Source: Mesorhizobium sp. M7A.T.Ca.US.000.02.2.1
GTDB taxonomy: Bacteria > Pseudomonadota > Alphaproteobacteria > Rhizobiales > Rhizobiaceae
Assembly (NCBI RefSeq): GCF_003996995.1
Contig: NZ_RZTT01000002.1
Location: 1 to 64,000, forward strand
Reading direction: 5' to 3'
DNA length: 64,000 nt
The notes beneath the pieces were generated by a model that was not told the origin of the DNA, did no database searches, and saw only the letters and a program-made list of their open reading frames with translations. The position numbers were made by a program, and so were the translations under genes. This document shows, in pieces, positions 52,501 to 59,773 of this stretch (its first letter is position 1; each line of letters starts with the position of its first letter).

Positions 52501-52527
52501 ATCGCCAGTCTCCGAACTCGTTTCCAT
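46564..52527 (-). CDS. giant DUF4011-SF1 helicase-Vsr/DUF559-DUF3320 protein (Hhe-like)
   Basis: A 1987-residue protein. Approximate order: N-terminal 390 residues of beta-rich unknown sequence with a transglutaminase-like part (CLDTSLLFASALEATGLHPV); DUF4011 from about 395 (RWQKKLLDLTLRNRLLNF); SF1 helicase with Walker A GPPGTGKSQTIANMI near 700, Walker B VVIFDEASQI near 1327, VITFNAQQQ near 1482, VQGDERDIILFSITF near 1530, VTRARQELIVFSG near 1570; Vsr-like endonuclease 1630-1712 (GFRVDIGIRHP, GVECDGATYHSS, RDRDKVREQVLRGLGW); DUF3320 near 1830-1890. DUF4011-helicase-Vsr proteins are the single-gene Hhe anti-phage type. GGGGATGGGG precedes the ATG at 52527. Confidence 0.88.
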   Translation of the reverse strand: METSSETGDAAGISAAPVIEVVADIAASFTYASFQNAIPVIRSIALNNPTQQGFEKCTLELTSNPPFLRAKSWTIDRIVAGDRLPLSDRKIDLDAGYLAGLNEAERGEITLRLTSGGAVLAEQRVAVRLLARDEWGGVVDMAQLLAAFVMPNDPAIAGLLRSAAELLAAHGHPSSLDGYQSGNPQRAFMLAAAIYSAIAGLSLHYAEPPASFESRGQKIRRPSIITAEKLATCLDTSLLFASALEATGLHPVVLMFQGHAAVGVWMTQRTLANAIEPDAMEVRKALASRELIVFETTGVTHRPAMTLEAAQHAIEQRLDETQVATFVAAIDIRRSRSGGITPLASHEPTRRSVDAEVATEIALPLPAAPAVVALPVEIVEVKPTTAAGRIDRWQKKLLDLTLRNRLLNFPDSKKTIPFLCTDVGYLEDRLMAGASIRLISLPEQNPLGERDAVLYREVHGRDLQRGFAAEALLRDELPSTLDGRQLESRLIDLYRQVRNDFAEGGANTLFLAVGFLRWKKKAEDERSYRAPLLLVPVKIERRSATSHFTLRFHEDEPRFNATLLQFLERDFELKLPQFSGELPEDESGVDVPRLLGLMRQAVRDVPGMEVVDETALSTFSFAKFLMWKDLVERTDALRENRVVRHLIDTPEIAFEGNGASFRDERELDRHYAPSDMVLLLPADSSQTAASLAAAEGRDFVIIGPPGTGKSQTIANMIANCLSVGKTVLFVAEKTAALDVVYRRLREHGLGAHCLELHSSKADRRNFLTQLRISWESGVRVDAAEWIAINERLRVRRDELNAYVEALHRHHVNGLTPYLALGIALKNKRQHAPRLSWPSRDSHDEANRLALEHIAAETGLAFQSVEMRSVLRLIDVTEWTSGWQDNLLEGAKTLKNASEVLATALDAFLVSIGLRAKGDASKAELEALRKLAAALQDSAGYDVSIVFDRDFAQLRGALATLNEAIGDYRKSRKDLSARYDEAAVARIRVEDIEQQWQQAASAFWPNSQLGKRKVQKLLQGYVTEGVADPQHDLLLLRLMQDRRATVEANILSGKPIGFAALDTDTHRIDQILSMAERLRQTLRLPGLGTEDFKALLQATAPSLRSGAADSTMRYGAARFLAASAAFEAAKTQFAIPAGKTPSWAEHDNPLTELTTAMGDLLDARHLLRDWTSWCGIRRRAVSHNLGALVDDIEAGLVRPAEAQSAFRLAYVRWWLPATLDADPVLRNFRRFQHEHAIEDFREIDDLVRAQASLRVISAIAHGLPAVQGVPRNSELGLLRHQMELQRPSRSIREMIGAMPTSFAKLAPCMLMSPLSIAQYLPPDQALFDVVIFDEASQITTWDAVGAIARAHQTIIVGDPKQLPPTNFFGRNEEDEEVVEHEKDLESILDEAKAAGIPVRDLRWHYRSRNESLIAFSNHHYYQNRLITFPSPTVEDRAVQLRKITTGIYDRGKSRTNRIEAQAVTDEAVSRMLRWLALPEKDRPTLGVITFNAQQQSLILDLFDKARQTEPELEWFFADERIEPAIVKNLENVQGDERDIILFSITFSQDNAGKRSMDFGALNRDGGERRLNVAVTRARQELIVFSGFAADQIDPNRTKAIGVQHLKAFLDFAERGAVALPAQERGSVGALESPFEEAVAAELEKRGWTIVPQVGISGFRVDIGIRHPDLAGAYLAGVECDGATYHSSATARDRDKVREQVLRGLGWNIVRVWSTDWWFDLEGCTERLHASLAALLEESRRKQAEQQESEAAIHWDMGHKVDPMDPLPAEDLASAGEPEHPSIKSEPELVAAPLATGERPSASAGILPAAAHSTHDTVPTGGRYRLTDLTGFSTSPDQFYDFVYRGTLRSMVDAVIEQEGPLREDVLAQRIARAHGWLRTGNKIRERIDLHLREFDRTEESSGSFLWKRGTVVDLLDYRMPFDADARRSIADIPIAELAAVVVANEDILEQSDPALDLARLLGVERLAAISRSRLDEAIDRAQRNLAST

Positions 52528-53198
52528 ACCCCATCCCCTATTTTCATTTACGATAGAACTTTGCCGCCAGAATTTGAAAGTAAATTCTCGGTATGGTCGC
52601 CGCTTATGTCCAGCAGCATAGATTTCTAAAAGTGTTACCGCCCAGATAACGGTCGAAATGGAGACAGGCGATAATCGGTCGTCACGATTGGAGGGGATCC
52701 AAAAGTCGCGGAAATCGGAGCGCCGGCGCACGCTGCTGAAACCCAAGACGGGCAGGACGTCATCCGCAAATGTGTGGCGGTCCGGGCGCCATGGACCAAG
52801 CGTTGCGCGCCTATCGCGAGCGCTGTCGTGGCGCCTATCGCGGACTCGGACCCAGCCCGACAGTGACGGCGAACCTCGATCGGCCTATCGGTGAGGCGGT
52901 CGAATTCCGCCCATAGACTATCGAAAGGCACGCACTTCCAGCTCTATCTCCTCGTACGCGTTGCCGGCTACCTAAATTCGTGCGCGCGGTCCAATGCCTT
53001 TGATTGCTGATGTCGTTGTGGAGACGTTTGATCGCTGAAGCATTTGTTTGCTGACCTAGCGGCGCGGGGGGAGGTCATTTATTTGGTACATCTCCAGCAC
53101 TCTATGTGCGATCGCGAGGAAAATTTGTCCAGACAAGCGAATTCATCGAATCTGGACAGATCAATAAGTATAATGATGGTAAGATTCGGGGGGCAGGA
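52528..53198. other. divergent promoter region, no gene seen
   Basis: 671 bases between the minus-strand helicase gene and the plus-strand ATPase gene. The side next to the helicase is AT-rich (TTTTCATTTACG, AAAGTAAATTC). Before the ATPase gene, TAAGTATAATGATGG may hold a -10 box. The GC-rich middle shows no credible coding sequence. Confidence 0.4.
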
Positions 53199-55883
53199 AT
53201 GGCCGAGGTTGGACTTTTGGAATGGGCGGATAAGCAGCCCGACTGGATTAGGGATGCCTTAAGAAGACACGCCGCGCGGCCGGGCTTCAACCTCGAGCAG
53301 GAGGATAAGGCCGGTGTAACAGCTCGGGTCCGCCACGTCGGTGGATTTACCGCTGATCTGCCCGAATGCTCTCCGCTCTCGGCGGAGCATTTGAGGGCCA
53401 ACAGTTCGAACGAGCCGCGCGCGGTGCTTTGCTCACTCGGCCCCGTCAAGCATTTGAACCGCCTCGCCGAAGAGCAGCAACTGCGTTTCGCCACCGATGG
53501 CATCACCATTATCTACGGCGACAATGGAAGCGGAAAGAGCGGCTATTGCCGGATCGCGAAGAAGCTTTGCCGTAGTCTGACGGCGGATGATCTTCTTGGC
53601 AACGTGTTCGAGATCGGCACCAAACCGCCAGCCGAAGTGCTTGTCCGGTTTCTCGAAGAGGGTGCTACGGAACCGACCCCCATAACCTGGAAGGACGGAA
53701 CGCTGCCCCCCGCGTCAATTGCACGGATCTCCGTTTTCGACTCCGCGAACGCTCGCCTCTACGTCGATAAGCAAAACCGTATCGGTTTTCTGCCCGCAGC
53801 CATCGCGCTTCTCGAAAGCCATGGACGTCACCGCACCGAGCTCGAAGCCGACTTCCGGGAAGAAATCAAAGCGATCGAAAAGAACCTAAAGACACCATTG
53901 CCGAGTGGGTACACAGCTGCCGGCGCGGTCGTAAAGCTGCTGGCTCGTCTCGAAATCAAGTCAAAGGACGTGATGCCTTCCGCAGCCGAAATCAAAAACC
54001 TCGCTGCCCTCTCAGAGCAGGACATGGCTGATCTCGCTGGCCTCGAACAGGCTCTGGCAAGCGACCCTTCAACGATGGCGACAAAGCGTCGGCGTGCCAA
54101 GGCGGCCTTGGAAAAACTGCTGACTGCATCTGAACAGATCGACGCGGCTCTCTCAGCGGCGGCCCTCGAGATTTATCGCAATCTATATGCAACAGCCGAT
54201 TCTACAGCGCAGGCTGCACAACTTGCCGCCTCAGGAGCGTTCGCGACTATGCCGTTGAGCGGCGTTGGGCTTTCTCCCTGGCGGTATATGTTCGACCATG
54301 CACGAGCCTATTTAGCGAGCGTCACTGGCATCGATCATCAGCACTTGCCAGATCAGGAAGGCGATCGTTGCATGCTCTGCCAGGAGCCGATGACGGCGGA
54401 CGCCGCGGGGCGGATCCAATCCTTCAATGACTTCGTAACGGGCGCCGCAAATAAGGCGGCGCAAGTCGCATCTATTGCCCATGAAGAGGCCCTGCGCCAA
54501 ATCAAAGGACTCACCATTGCGACCGGGGAGGCGGTTGAGGCGGCTCTCGGAGAGTTTGGCGATCTGTCCGCCGCACGCAAGGCGATGGTGGCCCTGATCT
54601 CGGCATATTATGTCGAGGCAGGTAAAAGGCGTGATGCAATTGTCGTTGCGGCTGCGCTGTCCGAGTACGCTGCGTTCCCGCAACTTGCGGCGCCAGTTGC
54701 ATCGAAACTCCGAACGGAGGCGGAGGCGCTAGAGGCCGAAGCGCTGACGGACGACAAGGCAGCGGCCGACGACGGGAACCGCGCTACCGATCGAGCTCGT
54801 CGCGATACACTCAAGGATCGGAAAAAACTGGGCGACGATCTCACCATCGTTCTCGCGCGCTTGGCGAATCTCGAAGAGCGGCGCAAGCTTCTCTCATGCT
54901 GCGATGCTGTCGAAACAGGCTCGGTGTCACGGCAGATGACGTCGCTTCGACGAAGCCTCGTCATGCAGGATCTCGAAAAGCGCGTCGTCGCCGAGATTGA
55001 GACTCTGGCGTTAACGCACATCCCGTTCGCAGTTAATGATCGTAGTCAAGATGGGCAGAGCTATTTCGAGGTCGGGCTCAACGCGGCAAAAGCGATCTCA
55101 AACAGCAAGGTCTTAAGCGAAGGAGAGCAGCGCGCGCTTGCCCTGGCCTGTTTCTTAGCCGAGGTCGGAGGAGACACATCGCGTCAAGGCATGATCATCG
55201 ACGACCCCGTGTCATCTCTCGACCATGTTCGGATCAGGCGGGTCGCGGCAAGGCTCGTAAAAGAAGCGGCCACAGGACGTCAGATTATTATTTTCACCCA
55301 TAATCTTCTGTTCTTCAACGAGGTGGTTGACGCAGCTGCGCAGGCCAATCCGCCGATTCCCCTTGTTCGAAACTACATCAACAAGTCCGAATCTGCCGGT
55401 TTTGGCTTGATTAGCGAAACTGACGAGCCGTGGATCGCACAGTCTGTCACGAAGCGCATCGAGACTCTCAAGACGCGCCTGAAGAGCTTCGACGGCGCCA
55501 CTGATTTCACCACCGATGCTTGGCGAAGGTCAGCGAAGGATTTCTACAGCGATCTTCGGGAAACCTGGGAGAGGCTCGTTGAAGAAATCCTGCTCGGTAA
55601 AGTCGTCGAGCGATTTAACAGCGATGTCAAGACACAGAGCCTGAAGGGTGTGGTGGTCGAGGACGAAGACCACAAGCGAATCTATTGGGCCATGAAGCGA
55701 GTTTCGGAGCGTTCTGGACATGACATGGCGTCCGCCAAGGCCATTCCAGTTCCAACACCAAACGATATGAAGAGCGATCTTGATGGAATTGACCAATATC
55801 GTATCGACACCACCAAACGAAAAAAGGATGCCGAAAAGCGCCGGATTGAATTCGAACAGCCTCCCAAGGCGACTGTACTCTAG
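53199..55883 (+). CDS. stand-alone AAA_13/RloC-like ATPase
   Basis: An 894-residue ABC-type ATPase. Walker A is YGDNGSGKSGYCRIAKK near residue 105, preceded by about 100 residues of N-terminal sequence. The middle is helical or coiled coil with a CMLCQEPM zinc-like pair near 391. The signature is LSEGEQRALALACFLAEVGG near 640, Walker B MIIDDPVSSLDHVR near 665 and the switch IIIFTHNLLFF near 697. A C-terminal 170-residue domain follows. This layout resembles RloC/PrrC-type and other lone defence ATPases, but no anticodon-nuclease motif was recognised. GGGGGGCAGGA precedes the ATG at 53199. Confidence 0.82.
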   Translation: MAEVGLLEWADKQPDWIRDALRRHAARPGFNLEQEDKAGVTARVRHVGGFTADLPECSPLSAEHLRANSSNEPRAVLCSLGPVKHLNRLAEEQQLRFATDGITIIYGDNGSGKSGYCRIAKKLCRSLTADDLLGNVFEIGTKPPAEVLVRFLEEGATEPTPITWKDGTLPPASIARISVFDSANARLYVDKQNRIGFLPAAIALLESHGRHRTELEADFREEIKAIEKNLKTPLPSGYTAAGAVVKLLARLEIKSKDVMPSAAEIKNLAALSEQDMADLAGLEQALASDPSTMATKRRRAKAALEKLLTASEQIDAALSAAALEIYRNLYATADSTAQAAQLAASGAFATMPLSGVGLSPWRYMFDHARAYLASVTGIDHQHLPDQEGDRCMLCQEPMTADAAGRIQSFNDFVTGAANKAAQVASIAHEEALRQIKGLTIATGEAVEAALGEFGDLSAARKAMVALISAYYVEAGKRRDAIVVAAALSEYAAFPQLAAPVASKLRTEAEALEAEALTDDKAAADDGNRATDRARRDTLKDRKKLGDDLTIVLARLANLEERRKLLSCCDAVETGSVSRQMTSLRRSLVMQDLEKRVVAEIETLALTHIPFAVNDRSQDGQSYFEVGLNAAKAISNSKVLSEGEQRALALACFLAEVGGDTSRQGMIIDDPVSSLDHVRIRRVAARLVKEAATGRQIIIFTHNLLFFNEVVDAAAQANPPIPLVRNYINKSESAGFGLISETDEPWIAQSVTKRIETLKTRLKSFDGATDFTTDAWRRSAKDFYSDLRETWERLVEEILLGKVVERFNSDVKTQSLKGVVVEDEDHKRIYWAMKRVSERSGHDMASAKAIPVPTPNDMKSDLDGIDQYRIDTTKRKKDAEKRRIEFEQPPKATVL

Positions 55884-55904
55884 CCTAATGACTATTGTCG
55901 TGTA

Positions 55905-56234
55905 TTACTGGCCCTCACTGGCTTCATCCTGCTGCGCATGCCGGTGTCCGCCTGCCGCGGGCGAAGCCGACGTGACGAGGAAGTATCGCGAGGGCGCCAA
56001 GCCATCAATGGCTGTGCGCTCGCTCTTCATCTTGGATTTCAGCGCCGAGAAGCCTGACCGCTGGTAGTGCTTCGCCTGCACAATGTCGCCGCCGGCAAGG
56101 GCATGTCGACCATCCATCGCGTCGTCCGGTCCCTCGGGAAAGGCCTCGAAACGCTTGTCGATCTCGCGACCTACGAGGTCGCGGGCCAAATCCTCAAACT
56201 CGTTATGGGACAAACTCGAGAAATCATAAGCCAT
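55905..56234 (-). pseudogene. Mrr-like restriction endonuclease domain, truncated
   Basis: From the ATG (MAYDFSSLSHNEFEDLARDL) the frame gives an Mrr-type nuclease domain: EGPDDAMDGRHA supplies the catalytic Asp and DIVQAKHYQRSGF the Q-x-K part. It then runs out after SRYFLVTSA into about 15 unrelated residues and stops. Similar proteins continue for several hundred residues with a STAND-like NTPase. It ends 22 bases from the end of the preceding ATPase gene, so the rest was probably lost when that gene arrived. Confidence 0.65.
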
Positions 56235-56413
56235 GCGCCCAGATTGAGTGCCCATTTGGTGGGCAGACAAGCAACCGGGGGCACAATTGCGTCGTGCCTC
56301 TCCATTACCAACAAAAAGATAAACGCGCTTTCCAGGCGATGCGGTCGGATGATCGTTTCGCGCTTGGCAAAAGCGAACGGATTAGTCTATGGCTCTCGGC
56401 GGGGGGGCGAGTT

Positions 56414-57704
56414 ATGCGACGGGTGCGAATCCTTCAAGTAGGCGATATTCACTATCCGGATTGGCATCCTTCCTCTAGCAACATCGATGCCAAGGATAGC
56501 AAGTTCGCTCCGAAAATAACGCAGAAGCTACGCGCGTCTTCGCTGCGTGCCGTCTTGACGAAGCTTCGGCGGCTGACGACTTCGAAGCCCTTGGATTCGA
56601 TCGCCTTCATGGGGGATTTCACGAGCCGTGGCGACAAGACTTTCATTGCTTCGGCATTCCAGCATTTCACGTTGCTCTGCCGCGCACAGGGGCGCAGTTC
56701 AAAGGCGCTTCCGTTGATATTCGTACCGGGAAATCACGATGTGAACCGTGATGACGCGCGCGAACTTGGACCGACTGAGAAATTCAGCGAAATGGCGAGT
56801 TTAGCCGCCCGCTTGGGTTGGCAGACCGTTCCCGTGGACCAACCCGTGCACTTCAGACTTCCGACAGGATCCGCAGGCGCAAACTTCATCCTCGTCAACA
56901 CAGCGATAGGCAGTTGGGAGCTTCAGAACCTTCCCGCGTTCCTTCGTGATCGTCTCGAGGCACTCGGTCCTTCTACAGAACCTGTAGATCTCGGCTCGCC
57001 GGACACCTCGGGACATTCGCCCGCGACACCTCCCAGCGATCCAGACAAGGAGGCGTCCGACGACGAGTATTACGGTCAGATGGACACGCCATACATCTCG
57101 CGTGAGATGCTTGCAGGCCTACAGGAATTGCTCCAGCAGCCCGACATGCGTTACGGCATCATGATCGGCCATCACAATCTGCTGCCACAAAAGACTCCGC
57201 GCATTACGCCATACGCGGAGATGCTCAACAGCGGATTTGTCAGAACTCAGCTGCTGCAGGGCAACAAGCCTATCGTCTACCTGCATGGACACATACATGC
57301 CGATCCGGTCGAGATCGTCAACGATCCAAGGTTTCCGGACGGCAAATTGATCTGCATCTCAGCACCAGGGAGAGCTCGTCGGCATCCGACTTATACCCTA
57401 CCGCACCAATGTCGCCGACGGGACGGTCATGGAAGGCGAACATTGCTTCATCTCGACTATGTCCAACGGCAAGGCCTTTCTGAACAACGACACGTTTGAC
57501 CTGATGCGCCGACTGCGCGACCATGCCACCAGGCGCGGGAATGGGTTACTCTTCTGGGACGAGATCACTGAGATTGCCGCCTCCGCCGAGCTCGGGCTAG
57601 ATTTGGAAGACTCTCTTCTGATGCTCCAAGCGGCGCGCTTCGTCGAGATAGACGGCCTCACGAAGGCAAACTCGGCTTGGCGCATTAAGGTAAGGGACGA
57701 ATAG
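56414..57704 (+). pseudogene. metallophosphoesterase with C-terminal winged helix, one frameshift
   Basis: The first frame has all calcineurin-type motifs: LQVGDIHYPDW, FMGDFTSRGD, VPGNHDVNRDDAR, IMIGHHNLL and YLHGHIHAD. After ICISAP the next frame continues with GELVGIRLIPYRTNVADGTV and a helical/winged-helix tail (GNGLLFWDEITEIAASAELG) to a TAA/TAG-free run ending at 57704. One extra G in the GGG at 57368-57370 explains the change; deleting it gives a single protein of about 429 residues. GGGGGGCGAG precedes the ATG. The next gene starts two bases after the restored stop, so the three genes form an operon. A sequencing error is possible. Confidence 0.75.
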
Positions 57705-57706
57705 AG

Positions 57707-59773
57707 ATGGAGAATCCGTTCGGCCCCAACAGGATCGAGTACGAAAGTCGCCCGATACTGTGGTTCAGTCAGAAGTCGGCCTTGATTTCTGCCGCCGCCA
57801 AGCCGGTCTTCGTCGCAGGGACGAGAGGCAGCGGCAAGACCAGTATTCTTCGCTCGCTTTCCACAGTTCATATCCTCGAAGACAAAAGTCTCGCGGACCA
57901 AGTCGGCAAGCTCGGCTGGTATGGCGTCTTCTTCCAGCTCAATGAGACATTTTCGCCCCTAATCGACAACGCGGTTCTGAACCTCATTCCGGAGCGGATA
58001 CGCTTCGACACGGCCGCCGTGATCCCGCGGCAATTCGTAATCTTCTCTCACTATCTGGAGCTGAAGATAGTCGAACGCCTGCTCGAGAGCATCAGCCAGC
58101 TCAGACGCGACAGCCACTTGAAATACCGGGCCTCTGAAGATAGGGACGTCGCCTTGGCACTGCATCGCGAAGTGCTGCACTTCATACCCCAACCTGCCCG
58201 TCTCGACTTCTTCAGCATAGATGAGCTGCGGGGTGGGATAACCCGGTACGTCGACGAATGCTTCAACGCGTTCTTCTTTGCCGCCGATGAGGGAGCGACC
58301 GGCTTCAGAGCGACAGACCCTGGCGCGATCATTAACAAGGTCGCGACCGCGATCACCCCACTTTTAAATGGCCCATCTTTCGCCGGTGACAGGGCGCCCT
58401 TCTTCAAGATCCTGATTGACGACTGTGAGGCACTGACACCGCTCCAACAGCAGTTCCTGAACACCTTGGTGAGGAAGACGCGCGGCAATGTGAAATGGGT
58501 CCTCGCCTACATCGGCGGCCTTTACGACACGATCCGGACGATCATACCCGGCCAGTCGCTCTCGAATGCTGACCGGGACGTCGAGAATCTTGATTCAGTC
58601 GATCCGAGGGAGTTCGCCACGCTGTGCGAGAACGTGTCGTCGCTTCGGCTCTACTATGCGCTTCCTGACCATCTGCGGAGTGATCTCAAGCGCAACGATG
58701 CGCTCAGCGCGTTTTCGCTCAAAAACCGGCTGGGGCGGCTTTCCGTCAATGACATCATCGAGCGGGTTATCATATCGGGTCATTCCGAGGGCAGAGAAGA
58801 GCTTGTGGCACTCGCTGATGCAGCACGTGAATTCCTCTCCGTGAATTTGAGGACGGCGGATCAGCAGCAATTCCTTCTTGATCGAAAAGCGCGCCCTTAT
58901 GCCGAAGGGCTGGCGCTCGCGCTCATGAACCCGGAAATCAAGCGCCGGCCCATGAGCAAGGCGGATGCTTCAAATCTGAAGAGGTCGATCGCCCGGAAAC
59001 AGGGATGGGCTTTTCTGAAAGCGTGCCAGATGCTGCGTCTGCATGACTACCCGTACGTAGGGCACCAGATCATCACATCATTGAGCGACGTCTGTATACG
59101 CGATTTCCTTGATATAATGGGAGAGATCTTCCGCCGCAGTGTTCCGAGTTCCAGTGATCCACGAAAACTGGTGGAATTCATCAACTCGGATTTACAGATT
59201 CATCTCGAACAGCAGAGACAGGCTGTGAACGCCGCCTCTCAACGGAAGCTTGATGGACTTCAGGCGCTTTCACATCCGTACGAAGAAGAGAGCGTGCGCA
59301 TGGTGCGGGCGTTGGGTTACCTGACCGCTCGCCTCCAGACAGAGTTTGCCGAAGAAAATGCTCTAGGAACGACAGAGAGAGGCATTTTCAGGGTTGATCT
59401 AAAGGAAATGCGCTCGCTGGTGAACCGACTGGAGCAACCCAGCGGAAAACTGGACGAGGTCCTGCGTCGGGCGGAAAGGGATGGGTTTATCCGGGAGGTC
59501 TCCGCCGCCGGCAACTTTGAGGTGGACCGCGCCGACCCCGCATCGAAGGAGATGCTGATCAGATTGCATCGGCGATTTGCACCTTACTTCGGGTTCTCCT
59601 ATCGCGGCCCGTACGAAATCAACACAATCCCTGCGGCGCAGATGGTCGACCTGCTTTTTACCAGGCATCGGCTCCCAGAAGACTGGGCCGACTCGGTGTT
59701 TAAGGAGCTCGTCGCGCGGCCCGCACTCAAGACCGAATTCCAGCACTCGCTTTTCGAGAGCGATCTCGAATGA
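57707..59773 (+). CDS. ORC/CDC6-like (STAND-like) AAA ATPase
   Basis: A 688-residue P-loop ATPase. Walker A is FVAGTRGSGKTSILRSL near residues 35-48, Walker B FKILIDDCEALTPLQQQF near 232, and a sensor-1-like strand is VKWVLAYIGGLYDT near 263. The N-terminus GPNRIEYESRPILWF is typical of ORC-CDC6-type ATPases in prokaryotic conflict systems. The C-terminal half is helical and ends with a likely winged helix (SGKLDEVLRRAERDGFIREV). It sits between the phosphoesterase gene and, through an ATGA overlap, the gene at 59770. It may sense a trigger and control a partner effector (inference). Confidence 0.78.
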   Translation: MENPFGPNRIEYESRPILWFSQKSALISAAAKPVFVAGTRGSGKTSILRSLSTVHILEDKSLADQVGKLGWYGVFFQLNETFSPLIDNAVLNLIPERIRFDTAAVIPRQFVIFSHYLELKIVERLLESISQLRRDSHLKYRASEDRDVALALHREVLHFIPQPARLDFFSIDELRGGITRYVDECFNAFFFAADEGATGFRATDPGAIINKVATAITPLLNGPSFAGDRAPFFKILIDDCEALTPLQQQFLNTLVRKTRGNVKWVLAYIGGLYDTIRTIIPGQSLSNADRDVENLDSVDPREFATLCENVSSLRLYYALPDHLRSDLKRNDALSAFSLKNRLGRLSVNDIIERVIISGHSEGREELVALADAAREFLSVNLRTADQQQFLLDRKARPYAEGLALALMNPEIKRRPMSKADASNLKRSIARKQGWAFLKACQMLRLHDYPYVGHQIITSLSDVCIRDFLDIMGEIFRRSVPSSSDPRKLVEFINSDLQIHLEQQRQAVNAASQRKLDGLQALSHPYEEESVRMVRALGYLTARLQTEFAEENALGTTERGIFRVDLKEMRSLVNRLEQPSGKLDEVLRRAERDGFIREVSAAGNFEVDRADPASKEMLIRLHRRFAPYFGFSYRGPYEINTIPAAQMVDLLFTRHRLPEDWADSVFKELVARPALKTEFQHSLFESDLE

